The notes under the pieces: generated by a model
Database searches by the model: none
Told to the model about the DNA's origin: nothing
Seen by the model: only the letters and a program-made list of their open reading frames with translations
Translations under genes and position numbers: made by a program
Virus record (IMG/VR): IMGVR_UViG_3300048055_000061
Location: 1-34,454 of that record
DNA from: a virus
Strand: one strand, 5' to 3'
Length of the DNA stretch: 34,454 nt
Shown: piece after piece, positions 10,863-17,938 of the stretch
Layout of the letters: each line of letters opens with the position of its first letter
How positions within the stretch are numbered: the first letter of the stretch is position 1

Positions 10863-11378
10863 ATGAACAAGGACGTGCTGGTGCTCGACGCGGCGTACAT
10901 GCCCCTCGGCGTCATCTCCCCGCGCAGGGCGGTGGTGTTGGCGTTGATGGACCTGGCTGAGATCGTGGCTGAGGGAGAAGGGGAGTGCCGCTCCCCGTCG
11001 ATCTCCGTCCCGTGGCCCGAGGTCGTCCGGCTCAACTGGATGGTCAAGGTGCCGGATCGTGCTCGCATCCCGGTCAACAAGAGGAACGTGCTCGCTCGCG
11101 ACAACGGGCGGTGCGCCTACCGGCGCTCCAACCCCGACGAGTGCGAGGGCAAGGCATCGTCCGTCGACCACGTGCGGCCTCGGTCGCGCGGTGGTCGTCA
11201 CCGTTGGGACAACGTGGTGGCCTCGTGCTCGCCATGCAACTCCCGCAAGGACAACGCTCTCCTCACCGAGATCGGCTGGGAGTCAGCCAACGATCCCTAC
11301 GTGCCGCGAGGCGCGCTGTGGTTCGCTCTGGCTCACACCCCGCTGCCGTCGTGGGAGCCGTACTTGGCGGCGGCATAG
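10863..11378 (+). CDS. HNH endonuclease
   Basis: A 171-residue protein; ATG 10863 follows GGAGGAGG. The C-terminal half is an HNH nuclease: RDNGRCAYRRSNPDEC, then SSVDHVRPRSRGG (catalytic DH), WDNVVASCSPCNSRKDN (the N and CxxCN parts). The first zinc knuckle, normally CxxC, reads CAYR, so one metal ligand may be lost or supplied by the nearby Cys of DECEG. The N-terminal half (VLVLDAAYMPLGVISPRRAV) is the usual partner domain of this actinophage HNH family. It lies inside the tRNA array, where free-standing homing-type nucleases are common and may help gene conversion. The stop is 5 nt before tRNA-Gln. Confidence 0.88.
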   Translation: MNKDVLVLDAAYMPLGVISPRRAVVLALMDLAEIVAEGEGECRSPSISVPWPEVVRLNWMVKVPDRARIPVNKRNVLARDNGRCAYRRSNPDECEGKASSVDHVRPRSRGGRHRWDNVVASCSPCNSRKDNALLTEIGWESANDPYVPRGALWFALAHTPLPSWEPYLAAA

Positions 11379-11383
11379 GGCCT

Positions 11384-11454
11384 TCGGGGATCGTTCAACG
11401 GCAGGACGCGACTCTTTGGAAGTCGTCATGGAGGTTCGAGTCCTCCTCCCCGAG
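11384..11454 (+). tRNA. tRNA-Gln(TTG)
   Basis: Acceptor TCGGGGA/TCCCCGA, G73; D-arm GTTC/GGAC; anticodon loop CTTTGGA on CGACT/AGTCG; T-arm GGAGG/CCTCC. Confidence 0.94.
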
Positions 11455-11494
11455 CGCAAGACAAGCACCTGATCGAGAGGTCGGGGATCATCAT

Positions 11495-11569
11495 GGTGAT
11501 CGTGGTCCAACGGCATGACGCCGGGTTGTGTCCCCGGAGATGGCGGTTCGATTCCGCTCGGTCACCCCA
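11495..11569 (+). tRNA. tRNA-His(GTG)
   Basis: Encodes the extra G-1 opposite C73, the histidine identity pair, and CCA. Acceptor GTGATCG/CGGTCAC; anticodon loop TTGTGTC on CCGGG/CCCGG; T-arm GGCGG/CCGCT. Confidence 0.93.
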
Positions 11570-11570
11570 T

Positions 11571-11641
11571 TGCAGAGTGGTGAAATGGCATCACGCGCGG
11601 TTGTTACCCGCGAGTTCGGGGTTCGAGTCCCTGCTTTGCAG
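11571..11641 (+). tRNA. tRNA-Asn(GTT)
   Basis: Acceptor TGCAGAG/CTTTGCA, G73; D-arm GTGA/TCAC; anticodon loop TTGTTAC on CGCGG/CCGCG; T-arm CGGGG/CCCTG. Confidence 0.93.
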
Positions 11642-11670
11642 CCATGTTCAGTCTGATCTTCTTCCGTGAT

Positions 11671-11699
11671 GCGAGCGGCCGAGCACACCTCGGCCTCGC
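11671..11699 (+). other. Strong stem-loop between Asn and Lys tRNAs
   Basis: GCGA-GC-GGCCGAG-CACAC-CTCGGCC-TCGC: an 11-bp stem with a 2-nt bulge, no T-tract. It lies in a 93-nt spacer that otherwise shows no gene. Confidence 0.45.
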
Positions 11700-11734
11700 G
11701 AAACGCGCCCGGCGAAAGCCCAAGCGCGCACCGC

Positions 11735-11808
11735 GGAGGTAGCACCCGACAGGACTGGGTACCGGGCTTTTACCCCGGATTGAGTGGGTTCGAGTCCCAC
11801 TGCCTCTA
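11735..11808 (+). tRNA. tRNA-Lys(TTT)
   Basis: Acceptor GGAGGTA/TGCCTCT, A73; D-arm ACCC/GGGT; anticodon loop CTTTTAC on CCGGG/CCCGG; T-arm GTGGG/CCCAC. Confidence 0.93.
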
Positions 11809-11812
11809 CCGC

Positions 11813-11887
11813 GGGGGTGAAGCATTGACGGCGATGCACCCGGCTCTTACCCGGAAGAACAGGGTTCGACTCCCTGTACCCCTACCA
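11813..11887 (+). tRNA. tRNA-Lys(CTT)
   Basis: Acceptor GGGGGTG/TACCCCT, A73 and CCA; D-arm GCAT/ATGC; anticodon loop CTCTTAC on CCCGG/CCGGA; T-arm CAGGG/CCCTG. Last tRNA of the array. Confidence 0.93.
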
Positions 11888-11899
11888 CCTCGACATGAC

Positions 11900-11928
11900 T
11901 TGCACGCTGTAGTCGAGACTGATACAGT
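11900..11928 (+). promoter_or_regulatory. TTGCAC-N17-TACAGT promoter, leaderless
   Basis: Consensus-like -35 and -10 with 17-nt spacing, then TTGGTC and ATG 11935. Near-copy of the promoter at 26040. Confidence 0.7.
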
Positions 11929-11934
11929 TTGGTC

Positions 11935-12159
11935 ATGGACGAGATCGAAGTTCTCACCGGAGCACTGACCAGGGCGCAGGAGCGTGACCTGATCGCGGCA
12001 CTCGATGGCCGACTGACCAACGTCGAGGGCAAGCCGGGTCGCCCGGTCCGTGCGCTCGAAGCACTGCACCTCGTGGACGTGACCGTCCGTCAGGGATCGT
12101 TCAGCGCCCACCCCTCCATCACCGGCCAGCAGGTCGCACACGCCATCCTCGGCTGGTAG
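11935..12159 (+). CDS. Hypothetical small protein (74 aa)
   Basis: Starts at ATG 11935, six bases after the -10 of a strong promoter, so the message is expected to be leaderless. The product MDEIEVLTGALTRAQERDLI continues with AALDGRLTNVEGKPGRPVRA and ends ITGQQVAHAILGW. It appears mostly helical with a basic central loop and resembles a small winged or HTH-type protein, but no motif is decisive. First gene after the tRNA array and separated from it by the promoter, so independently expressed. Confidence 0.65.
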   Translation: MDEIEVLTGALTRAQERDLIAALDGRLTNVEGKPGRPVRALEALHLVDVTVRQGSFSAHPSITGQQVAHAILGW

Positions 12160-12160
12160 G

Positions 12161-12166
12161 TACCGT
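12161..12166 (+). promoter_or_regulatory. -10-like TACCGT before a GTG
   Basis: TACCGT followed six bases later by GTG 12173. It has the leaderless geometry but no good -35. Confidence 0.3.
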
Positions 12167-12172
12167 GACGGC

Positions 12173-12223
12173 GTGACGCTCCCGCCGGTCGAGATCTACG
12201 ACGGCAACGCCCACTGGATCTGA
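12173..12223 (+). CDS. Possible mini-ORF (16 aa)
   Basis: GTG 12173 to TGA 12223, reading MTLPPVEIYDGNAHWI. The stop overlaps the start of the next promoter element. Supported only by start-site geometry. Confidence 0.22.
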   Translation: MTLPPVEIYDGNAHWI

Positions 12224-12245
12224 TGTCCCGCGCTCGAAGTAGCGT
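12224..12245 (+). promoter_or_regulatory. TGTCCC-N10-TAGCGT promoter
   Basis: ATG 12252 follows six bases after TAGCGT. This copy drives a full-length gene, which supports the element as a genuine promoter. Confidence 0.6.
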
Positions 12246-12251
12246 GCGGCC

Positions 12252-12794
12252 ATGCCACGTATCTTGATCGAGTGGGGGAACGGCGACCGACGCTGGCGCG
12301 CCCCAAAGGTCGTTCGAGAACAGCCCGAGGAACGCAGCGTGATCTCGGCGCTCCGGGGCGACATCACCGCAGCGGTGGAGCGATCCTCCAACCATCAACC
12401 TCAACCCGAGGTCGAGGGTTCGCAGATCGGCCATGATCCCAGCGCCGAGACTCGTGAGCGTGCGTGGCGGAACATCGAGGAAACGCAGGAGCGGCTCATC
12501 ACTGCGATCCGAACGGGCGACGAAGGCCCCGACACGGATGCCAAGAGGTTCTGGCTTGGCGGAGCGATCGCGACCTTCGCCCTCCTCACCGGCCAGGACG
12601 GCGACACCCTCAATCGAGGTCTGGCCGAGAAGTACCCACTCCCCACCTACCAGGGGATGAGGGTGCGCGACCCCCACAAGACGACACGTCCGTCGCCCCA
12701 TCCGGGCCGTCAGCGTCCCGTCGATCCTGACGAGGACGAGGTGGAAGCCTTCGGCATCGAGATTGCTGGGGACGGCGTGAAGTCCCCCGAGTAG
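12252..12794 (+). CDS. Hypothetical protein (180 aa)
   Basis: Starts at ATG 12252, six bases downstream of a TAGCGT -10 box, with no Shine-Dalgarno. Begins MPRILIEWGNGDRRWRAPKV, then a charged segment, an amphipathic helical centre (WRNIEETQERLITAIRTGD, FWLGGAIATFALLTGQDG) and an acidic, Pro-rich C-terminus (RQRPVDPDEDEVEAFGIEI). The FWLGGAIATFALLTG stretch is hydrophobic but short and flanked by charge, more likely a buried helix than a membrane span. No family is recognised. Confidence 0.65.
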   Translation: MPRILIEWGNGDRRWRAPKVVREQPEERSVISALRGDITAAVERSSNHQPQPEVEGSQIGHDPSAETRERAWRNIEETQERLITAIRTGDEGPDTDAKRFWLGGAIATFALLTGQDGDTLNRGLAEKYPLPTYQGMRVRDPHKTTRPSPHPGRQRPVDPDEDEVEAFGIEIAGDGVKSPE

Positions 12795-12852
12795 CGATCA
12801 TGTTCGTCTACGGGTAGGCCACGTAGGTACACTGTCTACAAGGAGGTGTGCC

Positions 12853-13044
12853 ATGTCCCCCGTCAGCGAAGCAATCGAGATCGCAGTCGAACTAGATCAG
12901 ATCCGTCAGGTCTACGGGTCTGACTGCGCCACGTTCGTTGAGCGCGCGTTGCGCTCCTGCACCACCGACGATTGGAAGTCGATCGTCACCGCGGCCGTTT
13001 TCGAGTGGTCAACGCGGCATCGTCGCGAGCAGTTCGTCGCGTGA
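12853..13044 (+). CDS. Hypothetical small protein (63 aa)
   Basis: ATG 12853 has a strong RBS, AAGGAGGTG, and a TACACT -10-like box at 12828-12833. The product MSPVSEAIEIAVELDQIRQV continues YGSDCATFVERALRSC and ends TRHRREQFVA: helical, with a basic tail. Unlike its leaderless neighbours it has a conventional leader. Last accessory gene before the capsid gene; function unknown. Confidence 0.65.
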   Translation: MSPVSEAIEIAVELDQIRQVYGSDCATFVERALRSCTTDDWKSIVTAAVFEWSTRHRREQFVA

Positions 13045-13105
13045 TCCAACCCTCACCCTAGAGTTGAGGTTGAGGGTATCCACGGGAGAACACGAGTCTC
13101 CTGTC

Positions 13106-13111
13106 TATGAT
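13106..13111 (+). promoter_or_regulatory. Candidate -10 (TATGAT) for the capsid gene
   Basis: TATGAT lies in the 167-nt gap before the major capsid gene, giving a leader of about 95 nt that includes a GGAAC-GAA-GTTCC hairpin and an AGGAG RBS. No convincing -35 is seen. Confidence 0.4.
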
Positions 13112-13211
13112 GCACTTACGGTCACGGAACGAAGTTCCTGGCCCAGTGAGCCGATCGGGTGCAACCCAAGGCGCACGGTGACATCATCCGACAGAGACAC
13201 AGGAGAAACCC

Positions 13212-15152
13212 GTGGACCGCATCACTGTTCCCGACGATCTTCACGATCTCTCGGACGTGGAACTCACCGACTTGGGTTTGCAGATCCGCGAGGCCGCAGA
13301 GGCACTCGCAGATGACGCAGCCAACGACGACGAGGCCCTCGCCGAGATCGAGAAGTTGGTCGCTGAGTTCGACCGAGTGAACAACGAACTCGCTGCTCGT
13401 GAGGAGAAGGCATCGGCACGCCGCGAGCGCGCCGAGCAGATCCTCTCCCATCTCGACTCCGGCTCCGAGCCGGTGATCGAGGACATCACCGTGGACGAGG
13501 CTGACGCCGAGGCCGCTTCGATCGAGGCTGACGCCGACGACACCGCTGAGGCGGAGGTTGGCGACACCGCTGAGGTCGAGGTCGTCGAGGCAGCAGTCGA
13601 GGACACCGACATCGAGGCCGAGGTCATCGAGGTTGCCGTCGAGGCAGCCATCGAGTCCGAGGTCGCAGAGGACGCGTCGATCATCGACGAGTCCGACGCT
13701 GAGGCACCCGCCGAAGCGACCATCACCGAAGCGGCCATCGAGGTCGCAGAGGAAGCCAACACCGTGCCAGCAACCCTGGCAGTCGATCAGGAGGTCGAGA
13801 TCGTGGAGGACACGCCCACCACGGCGATTGCCCGGAGCACCCGCCCCACGGTGGCTGCGCTTCGCAAGAGCCGCCCCGCTGCTGCCGAGCCGCGTGAGGA
13901 GTCCGAGGTTCAGCGCACTGGCGCTGCGTTCCTCGCTTCGACCGCGATCCCCGGCATCCACGAGGGCACCGAGTTGGACAACGCCCGGCTCGCCGAGAAG
14001 ATCGCATCGAAGGCCCACGGGCTGAACAGCGCATCGGCTGGCGGCTACGAGCGGATCGTCATGGCGACCGCCAAGAGCGACCACCCCTTCAAGGTCACTG
14101 GATCGGCCGAGGAGAACTTCGCCACCATCGAGGCGGTCAAGGCTGCACACCGCAACCGCACCTCGCAGGAGCAGGCTCTCGTCGCTTCCGGTGGCGTGTG
14201 CGCTCCCTTGGAGCCGTCCTACGACTTCTTCCGCTTGGCGGAGGAGTTGAACCCGGTGGAGTCGTGCCTCCCCGTGGTCGAGGCGGCTCGTGGTGGCATT
14301 CGGTTCATCACCCCGCCGGACTTCCGTGACGCCGCTGGTGGCGTCCGGGTGACCACTGAGGCCGAGGACGCTGCCGGGTACCCCCCGACGGCACCGAAGC
14401 CCTGCGTCGCGGTCGTGTGCCCTCCCGTCGAGGAGTGCCGCGTGGATGCCGTCTCGCAGTGCGTGCAGTTCGGCAACCTCAACTTCCGGGTGTTCCCCGA
14501 GCAGGTCGAGGCGTTCCTCGCCGATCTCTCCGTCATCTTCACCGAGACGAAGGAGATCTTCTACCTCGATGCGATCGACGGTCTGTCGACCGCTGTGACC
14601 TCGACCCCCGCCTACGGCGCGGTCCGGGGACTCTTGCAGGATCTCGCGGCAGCCGCCGCGGGCTACCGCCGACGGAACCACATGGCTCCTGACGCGATCT
14701 TGCAGGTGCTCCTCCCCTCGTGGGTCATCGAGTTCATCAAGGTGGACATGGTGAACGACCACAGCCTCGGCCTCGGGTTCCTCGGAGCCGACACGATGGC
14801 CGTCGCTGCGGAGATGCTCGCCAGTTGCTACCTCGATCCGTGCTTCTACTACGACTCGGCAACGGGCGCAGGACAGGCATTCAACGGTGCACAGGGTGCG
14901 GGTGTTCTCAACCCCTTCCCGACCACCGTCGTCTCGTACATCTTCGCACCGGGCACCTTCGTCCGGCTCGACGGTGGCACGCTCGACGTGGGCCTCATCA
15001 GGGACTCCACGCTGAACGGCACCAACGACTTGCAGATCTTCTCCGAGCAGTGGGTGCAGGTCTGCCGCGTTGGCTTGGAGTCGATCCGGTTGGAGTCGAC
15101 GCTGTGCCCCGACGGCACCGCGCCGGAGCCGGTCATCCCGCTGGTCTGCTGA
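13212..15152 (+). CDS. Major capsid protein with N-terminal scaffold-like arm
   Basis: A 646-residue protein from GTG 13212 (RBS AGGAGAAA). Residues 1-80 are a helical/coiled-coil segment (LHDLSDVELTDLGLQIREAA, EKLVAEFDRVNNELAAREEK). About 88-205 is an extremely acidic Glu/Asp/Ala/Ile/Val repeat-like linker. The shell domain follows from about 235, ending GTFVRLDGGTLDVGLIRDST and LQIFSEQWVQVCRVGLESI, typical of actinophage HK97-fold capsid proteins. The N-terminal part is probably a delta-domain-type scaffold cut off by the protease encoded at 1-1355. Eleven cysteines, all in the shell domain, include CVAVVCPPVEEC. A terminator-like hairpin follows. Confidence 0.88.
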   Translation: MDRITVPDDLHDLSDVELTDLGLQIREAAEALADDAANDDEALAEIEKLVAEFDRVNNELAAREEKASARRERAEQILSHLDSGSEPVIEDITVDEADAEAASIEADADDTAEAEVGDTAEVEVVEAAVEDTDIEAEVIEVAVEAAIESEVAEDASIIDESDAEAPAEATITEAAIEVAEEANTVPATLAVDQEVEIVEDTPTTAIARSTRPTVAALRKSRPAAAEPREESEVQRTGAAFLASTAIPGIHEGTELDNARLAEKIASKAHGLNSASAGGYERIVMATAKSDHPFKVTGSAEENFATIEAVKAAHRNRTSQEQALVASGGVCAPLEPSYDFFRLAEELNPVESCLPVVEAARGGIRFITPPDFRDAAGGVRVTTEAEDAAGYPPTAPKPCVAVVCPPVEECRVDAVSQCVQFGNLNFRVFPEQVEAFLADLSVIFTETKEIFYLDAIDGLSTAVTSTPAYGAVRGLLQDLAAAAAGYRRRNHMAPDAILQVLLPSWVIEFIKVDMVNDHSLGLGFLGADTMAVAAEMLASCYLDPCFYYDSATGAGQAFNGAQGAGVLNPFPTTVVSYIFAPGTFVRLDGGTLDVGLIRDSTLNGTNDLQIFSEQWVQVCRVGLESIRLESTLCPDGTAPEPVIPLVC

Positions 15153-15186
15153 TCTTCCGCCAGACCGGCAACTTCACTTCCGAGGA

Positions 15187-15214
15187 GAGGGTCGGCCTTC
15201 ACGGGTCGGCCCTC
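15187..15214 (+). terminator. Hairpin after the capsid gene
   Basis: GAGGGTCGGCC and GGTCGGCCCTC form an 11-bp stem (with G-U pairs) around TTCACG. No T-run; probably a terminator or 3' stabiliser for the abundant capsid mRNA. Confidence 0.55.
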
Positions 15215-15263
15215 CCTCGCGGAGTACCCTGTTACATTGCCCGAGACGGAAGGCTGAACGACG

Positions 15264-16526
15264 ATGGGCGTTGCACCCGACGCAGTATCCGACGCTCCAC
15301 GGTCGGTCGAGCCTCTCCACAACCTCATTGCGTCAGCGCCGACCTTCGTTGGTGATGACCAGGGCGAAGCGGACGGCATCCTCGAAGGTCGTTGGCTCGG
15401 TGGTATCGAGTTCAAGCCGCGCAACTGCCAGGAGGCAGCGACGGTCAACCCCTGTGGGGTGACCAACGAGATCCAGTCGATCACCGTCGATGCCACTTCC
15501 GGCACGTGGACGGTCGACTACAACGGCGACGTGTCAGGCCCGCTGGCCTTTGACATCTCTGCCTACGACCTACAGGTCGCGCTCGAAGGACTCGTCGGGA
15601 TCGAACTTGGCGATGTCGTCGTGGTCGGTGGCCCCGGCGACAATGGAGGCACCGCTCCCTACTTCATCACGTTCACGGGCTTGCTCGAAGGCGTCGATGT
15701 CGTGCCCCTCGTGGTCGCCTCAATCGACCTTGCTGGCGGCGGAGCGAGCGTCGCGCAAGATCAGGTGCAGGAGGCTGGCGACCCGATCGTCAAGCAGCCC
15801 TACACCGACCCGACTGAGTTCGTCGTGGTTGACCCGTACACCGTCGAGGTTCCCTTCGAGTGCTCCTCGTTCGGCTGGCAGGCAACGGACTACGAGGAGC
15901 GCGCTCTCGACAACCTGCGGTTGGGGAAGTCCAAGGCAATCGAGTCGGAGTGGTGGACCGGGACCAAGATCCCGACCAACCCGAGCCTCGTGCGATCGAC
16001 GCCCAACGACGACGACCACATCCTGAACCCCGGCGGCGCTGCGGCTCCGATCGCCGTCTCGCCGGGCATCGCTCTCATCCTGTTCGCTCAGGCGCTCGCC
16101 AACTGCGGCACCGGCCAGCGCGGCATGATCCACGCCACCCCGGCGCTCGTCGAGCGGTGGCTGAACCTGACCGCCGTGAACTCGGTCCCGATCTCGGACT
16201 TCTTGGCCGAGGAACTGGGGATCAGGAACGAGCCTGGGCTGGTCATCCTCACGCCGGGCCGCGGCGACATCGTGGTCAACGGCGCTGGCTACCCCGGCAC
16301 CGGCCCCCTCGGTCAGCCCCCTCCGGGTCCGAACGAGGTGTGGGCCTTCGCCACGGGCATCGTGAACGTCCGCACAAGCGACACCATCCTCATCCCTGAC
16401 AACTTGGACGAGGCGCTCGACCGGGCCACCAACACGATCACGTACCGAGGCGAGATGGAGGCGATGGCCTACGACGATGGGTGCTGCCGGTTCGCGGTCC
16501 TCATCGACATCTGCGGCACGGTCTAG
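15264..16526 (+). CDS. Structural (head) protein with inserted Ig-like domain
   Basis: A 420-residue protein; ATG 15264 with GGAAGG upstream. Residues about 70-168 form a beta domain (QSITVDATSGTWTVDYNGD, LQVALEGL, DVVVVGGPGDNGGTAPYFIT, LAGGGASV) that recurs in the adaptor at 27876. The remainder (GWQATDYEERALDNLRLGKS, GMIHATPALVERWL, NEVWAFATGIVNVR, ATNTITYRGEMEAMAYDDGC) resembles minor head or penton-like proteins that follow the capsid gene in some actinophages. A shell, vertex or decoration role is inferred from position. Several Cys, including a vicinal pair near the C-terminus. Confidence 0.65.
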   Translation: MGVAPDAVSDAPRSVEPLHNLIASAPTFVGDDQGEADGILEGRWLGGIEFKPRNCQEAATVNPCGVTNEIQSITVDATSGTWTVDYNGDVSGPLAFDISAYDLQVALEGLVGIELGDVVVVGGPGDNGGTAPYFITFTGLLEGVDVVPLVVASIDLAGGGASVAQDQVQEAGDPIVKQPYTDPTEFVVVDPYTVEVPFECSSFGWQATDYEERALDNLRLGKSKAIESEWWTGTKIPTNPSLVRSTPNDDDHILNPGGAAAPIAVSPGIALILFAQALANCGTGQRGMIHATPALVERWLNLTAVNSVPISDFLAEELGIRNEPGLVILTPGRGDIVVNGAGYPGTGPLGQPPPGPNEVWAFATGIVNVRTSDTILIPDNLDEALDRATNTITYRGEMEAMAYDDGCCRFAVLIDICGTV

Positions 16527-16538
16527 GGGAGGGTCAAC

Positions 16539-17225
16539 ATGCCGGGTGCCCCGATCCCCGAGTGCATCACCACGGCTGGCGACGAGTGTCAGCCAGTCCA
16601 GTTGGTCATCCTCTGCGACGACAACGGCCCGTTCCTACGCCGTTACATCATCAACTGCGACACCGGAGCGATCCTCGGATTCGTCGACTCTGACTTCGCT
16701 GGCGCTCCTTACGCTCCCGTCGGCACGGTCCAGTCATGCGCGAACGATGCTCTCGATCAAGAGGTCATCGTCCGCCAACTCTGCGATCTCGGCGCTGGCG
16801 GCGGACTGCCTGGCTTCCAGCAGACGTTCCTGCGCGTCGAGGTCCGCAACGCCGACGGCTCTCTGGCCTCGTCGTTCGACACCGAGGCCGATGGCGTCAC
16901 GCCTTACGTCCCGATCGGCCCGATCGACTTCGAGTGCGACTGCTTGGAATGTGAGCCTGACTCCATCTCGGCTCGGCGCGAGCACTTCGTCGGAGCCTTC
17001 TCGTGGGCGCTGCCTGCCGAGGTGGTGCGATTCACCGTCAAGGTCCGCGCTCTCGACGCGCCTGGGTCGGTTACCATCACTGACAACGCTGCGAACGTGA
17101 CTCCGATGTTCGTGGGCGACGAGGAGTCGTGGGGCAACGGCTCTGATTCACTGGCTCAGCCCTTCACGGTTGATGGCGTTGGGGCTGGCGATCTCGTCAC
17201 GATCTTCTACGAGGTGATGGTCTGA
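16539..17225 (+). CDS. Cys-rich repeat protein, probable decoration or minor structural protein
   Basis: A 228-residue protein; ATG 16539 with GGGAGGG upstream. Contains two copies of a ~45-residue module, [L/I]C-D-x-FLRRY-x-G-x-F-D-x-TPYVPIG-x-C: one around VILCDDNGPFLRRYIINCDT, the second ending DTEADGVTPYVPIGPIDF. A C-terminal beta domain (GSVTITDNAANVTPMFVGDE ... GDLVTIFYEVMV) is shared with the protein at 21201. Its stop overlaps the next ATG (TGATG). No enzymatic motif; probably displayed on the virion. Confidence 0.65.
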   Translation: MPGAPIPECITTAGDECQPVQLVILCDDNGPFLRRYIINCDTGAILGFVDSDFAGAPYAPVGTVQSCANDALDQEVIVRQLCDLGAGGGLPGFQQTFLRVEVRNADGSLASSFDTEADGVTPYVPIGPIDFECDCLECEPDSISARREHFVGAFSWALPAEVVRFTVKVRALDAPGSVTITDNAANVTPMFVGDEESWGNGSDSLAQPFTVDGVGAGDLVTIFYEVMV

Positions 17226-17938
17226 TGTCCTGTGGTGGTGGATGCCGAACCCGCTGTCAGATCCAGGCTCAGGCCACTGACTGCATCGACCTGAGTGGAG
17301 ATGGGTCGATCGCGTCGCCGTTCGAGGCAACGCCGATCATCCCCACTCCGATTGACCATCCGCTCATCGGCGCTGCTGTTCCTGTCTCCAACGGTCTGAC
17401 GTGCGGCCCGGCCGGATTCGAGGTGGGTCCGTACTCCTTCGTGTTCGGCGGCGGCGGCGGACTGCCGGTCGGCTCACTACCTCCGATTGTGGCCGACACT
17501 CCCCCCGGACCGTTTGTCGGTGGACCCCTTGGGTCGATCCCCTGGGGTCCGGTGCTGTCTGTGTCCGTTCCCAATCCGTCGGCGGCAGGGCAGTTGTTCG
17601 GAGGTCTTGCTACCACCGAGCACCCCCTCATCCGAGTCACGTTGGAGCCGGGAGCCGAGTTCCACTATGGGATTTCCGTTGGCTGCCCCGATCCGATCGG
17701 CGCGCCCTTCTTCACCATCTCCACGGATAACTACATCAACACCGGGGCCACGACCGTCTCGTTCCAGTTCAGGCCAACGACCGGAGTGGACGGGATCATC
17801 CTTCCCCCGGCCCCGTCGTCTTTCGACGCCTGTGTGGTCAGCACCGTGGCTCTGTTCGGATCGAGTGGCGCGTCCTCGATCGTCTCGGCCCTGTTCGGCT
17901 CCGGTATCGAGATCACTGCTTTCGGGGGGACTGTCTGA
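17225..17938 (+). CDS. Gly-rich structural-type protein (237 aa)
   Basis: ATG 17225 overlaps the preceding stop. The N-terminus MSCGGGCRTRCQIQAQATDC is unusually Cys-rich and leads into IDLSGDGSIASPFEA, a motif common in phage appendage proteins. The rest is Gly/Pro-rich beta structure with low-complexity loops (FVFGGGGGLPVG) and ends SGIEITAFGGTV. Translationally coupled on both sides (TGATG at each end), so made in fixed proportion with its neighbours. Probably a fibre-associated or decoration protein; no specific family is recognised. Confidence 0.6.
   Translation: MSCGGGCRTRCQIQAQATDCIDLSGDGSIASPFEATPIIPTPIDHPLIGAAVPVSNGLTCGPAGFEVGPYSFVFGGGGGLPVGSLPPIVADTPPGPFVGGPLGSIPWGPVLSVSVPNPSAAGQLFGGLATTEHPLIRVTLEPGAEFHYGISVGCPDPIGAPFFTISTDNYINTGATTVSFQFRPTTGVDGIILPPAPSSFDACVVSTVALFGSSGASSIVSALFGSGIEITAFGGTV

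Noticed and set aside
5903-11887. CRISPR-like regular repeats
   Set aside because: The recurring 15-17 bp similarity is the tRNA T-arm; spacing and flanks vary and full cloverleafs form.
11495-11887. Attachment site (attP) in the tRNA array
   Set aside because: No integrase gene or direct repeat of a tRNA 3' half is seen in this window.
13122-14762. 546-codon leftward ORF opposite the capsid gene
   Set aside because: Mirror of the GC-biased codon pattern of the capsid gene; low-complexity Leu/Asp/Gly/Arg composition and no RBS. The leftward ORFs at 18735-19874 and 31186-33315 are rejected for the same reason.
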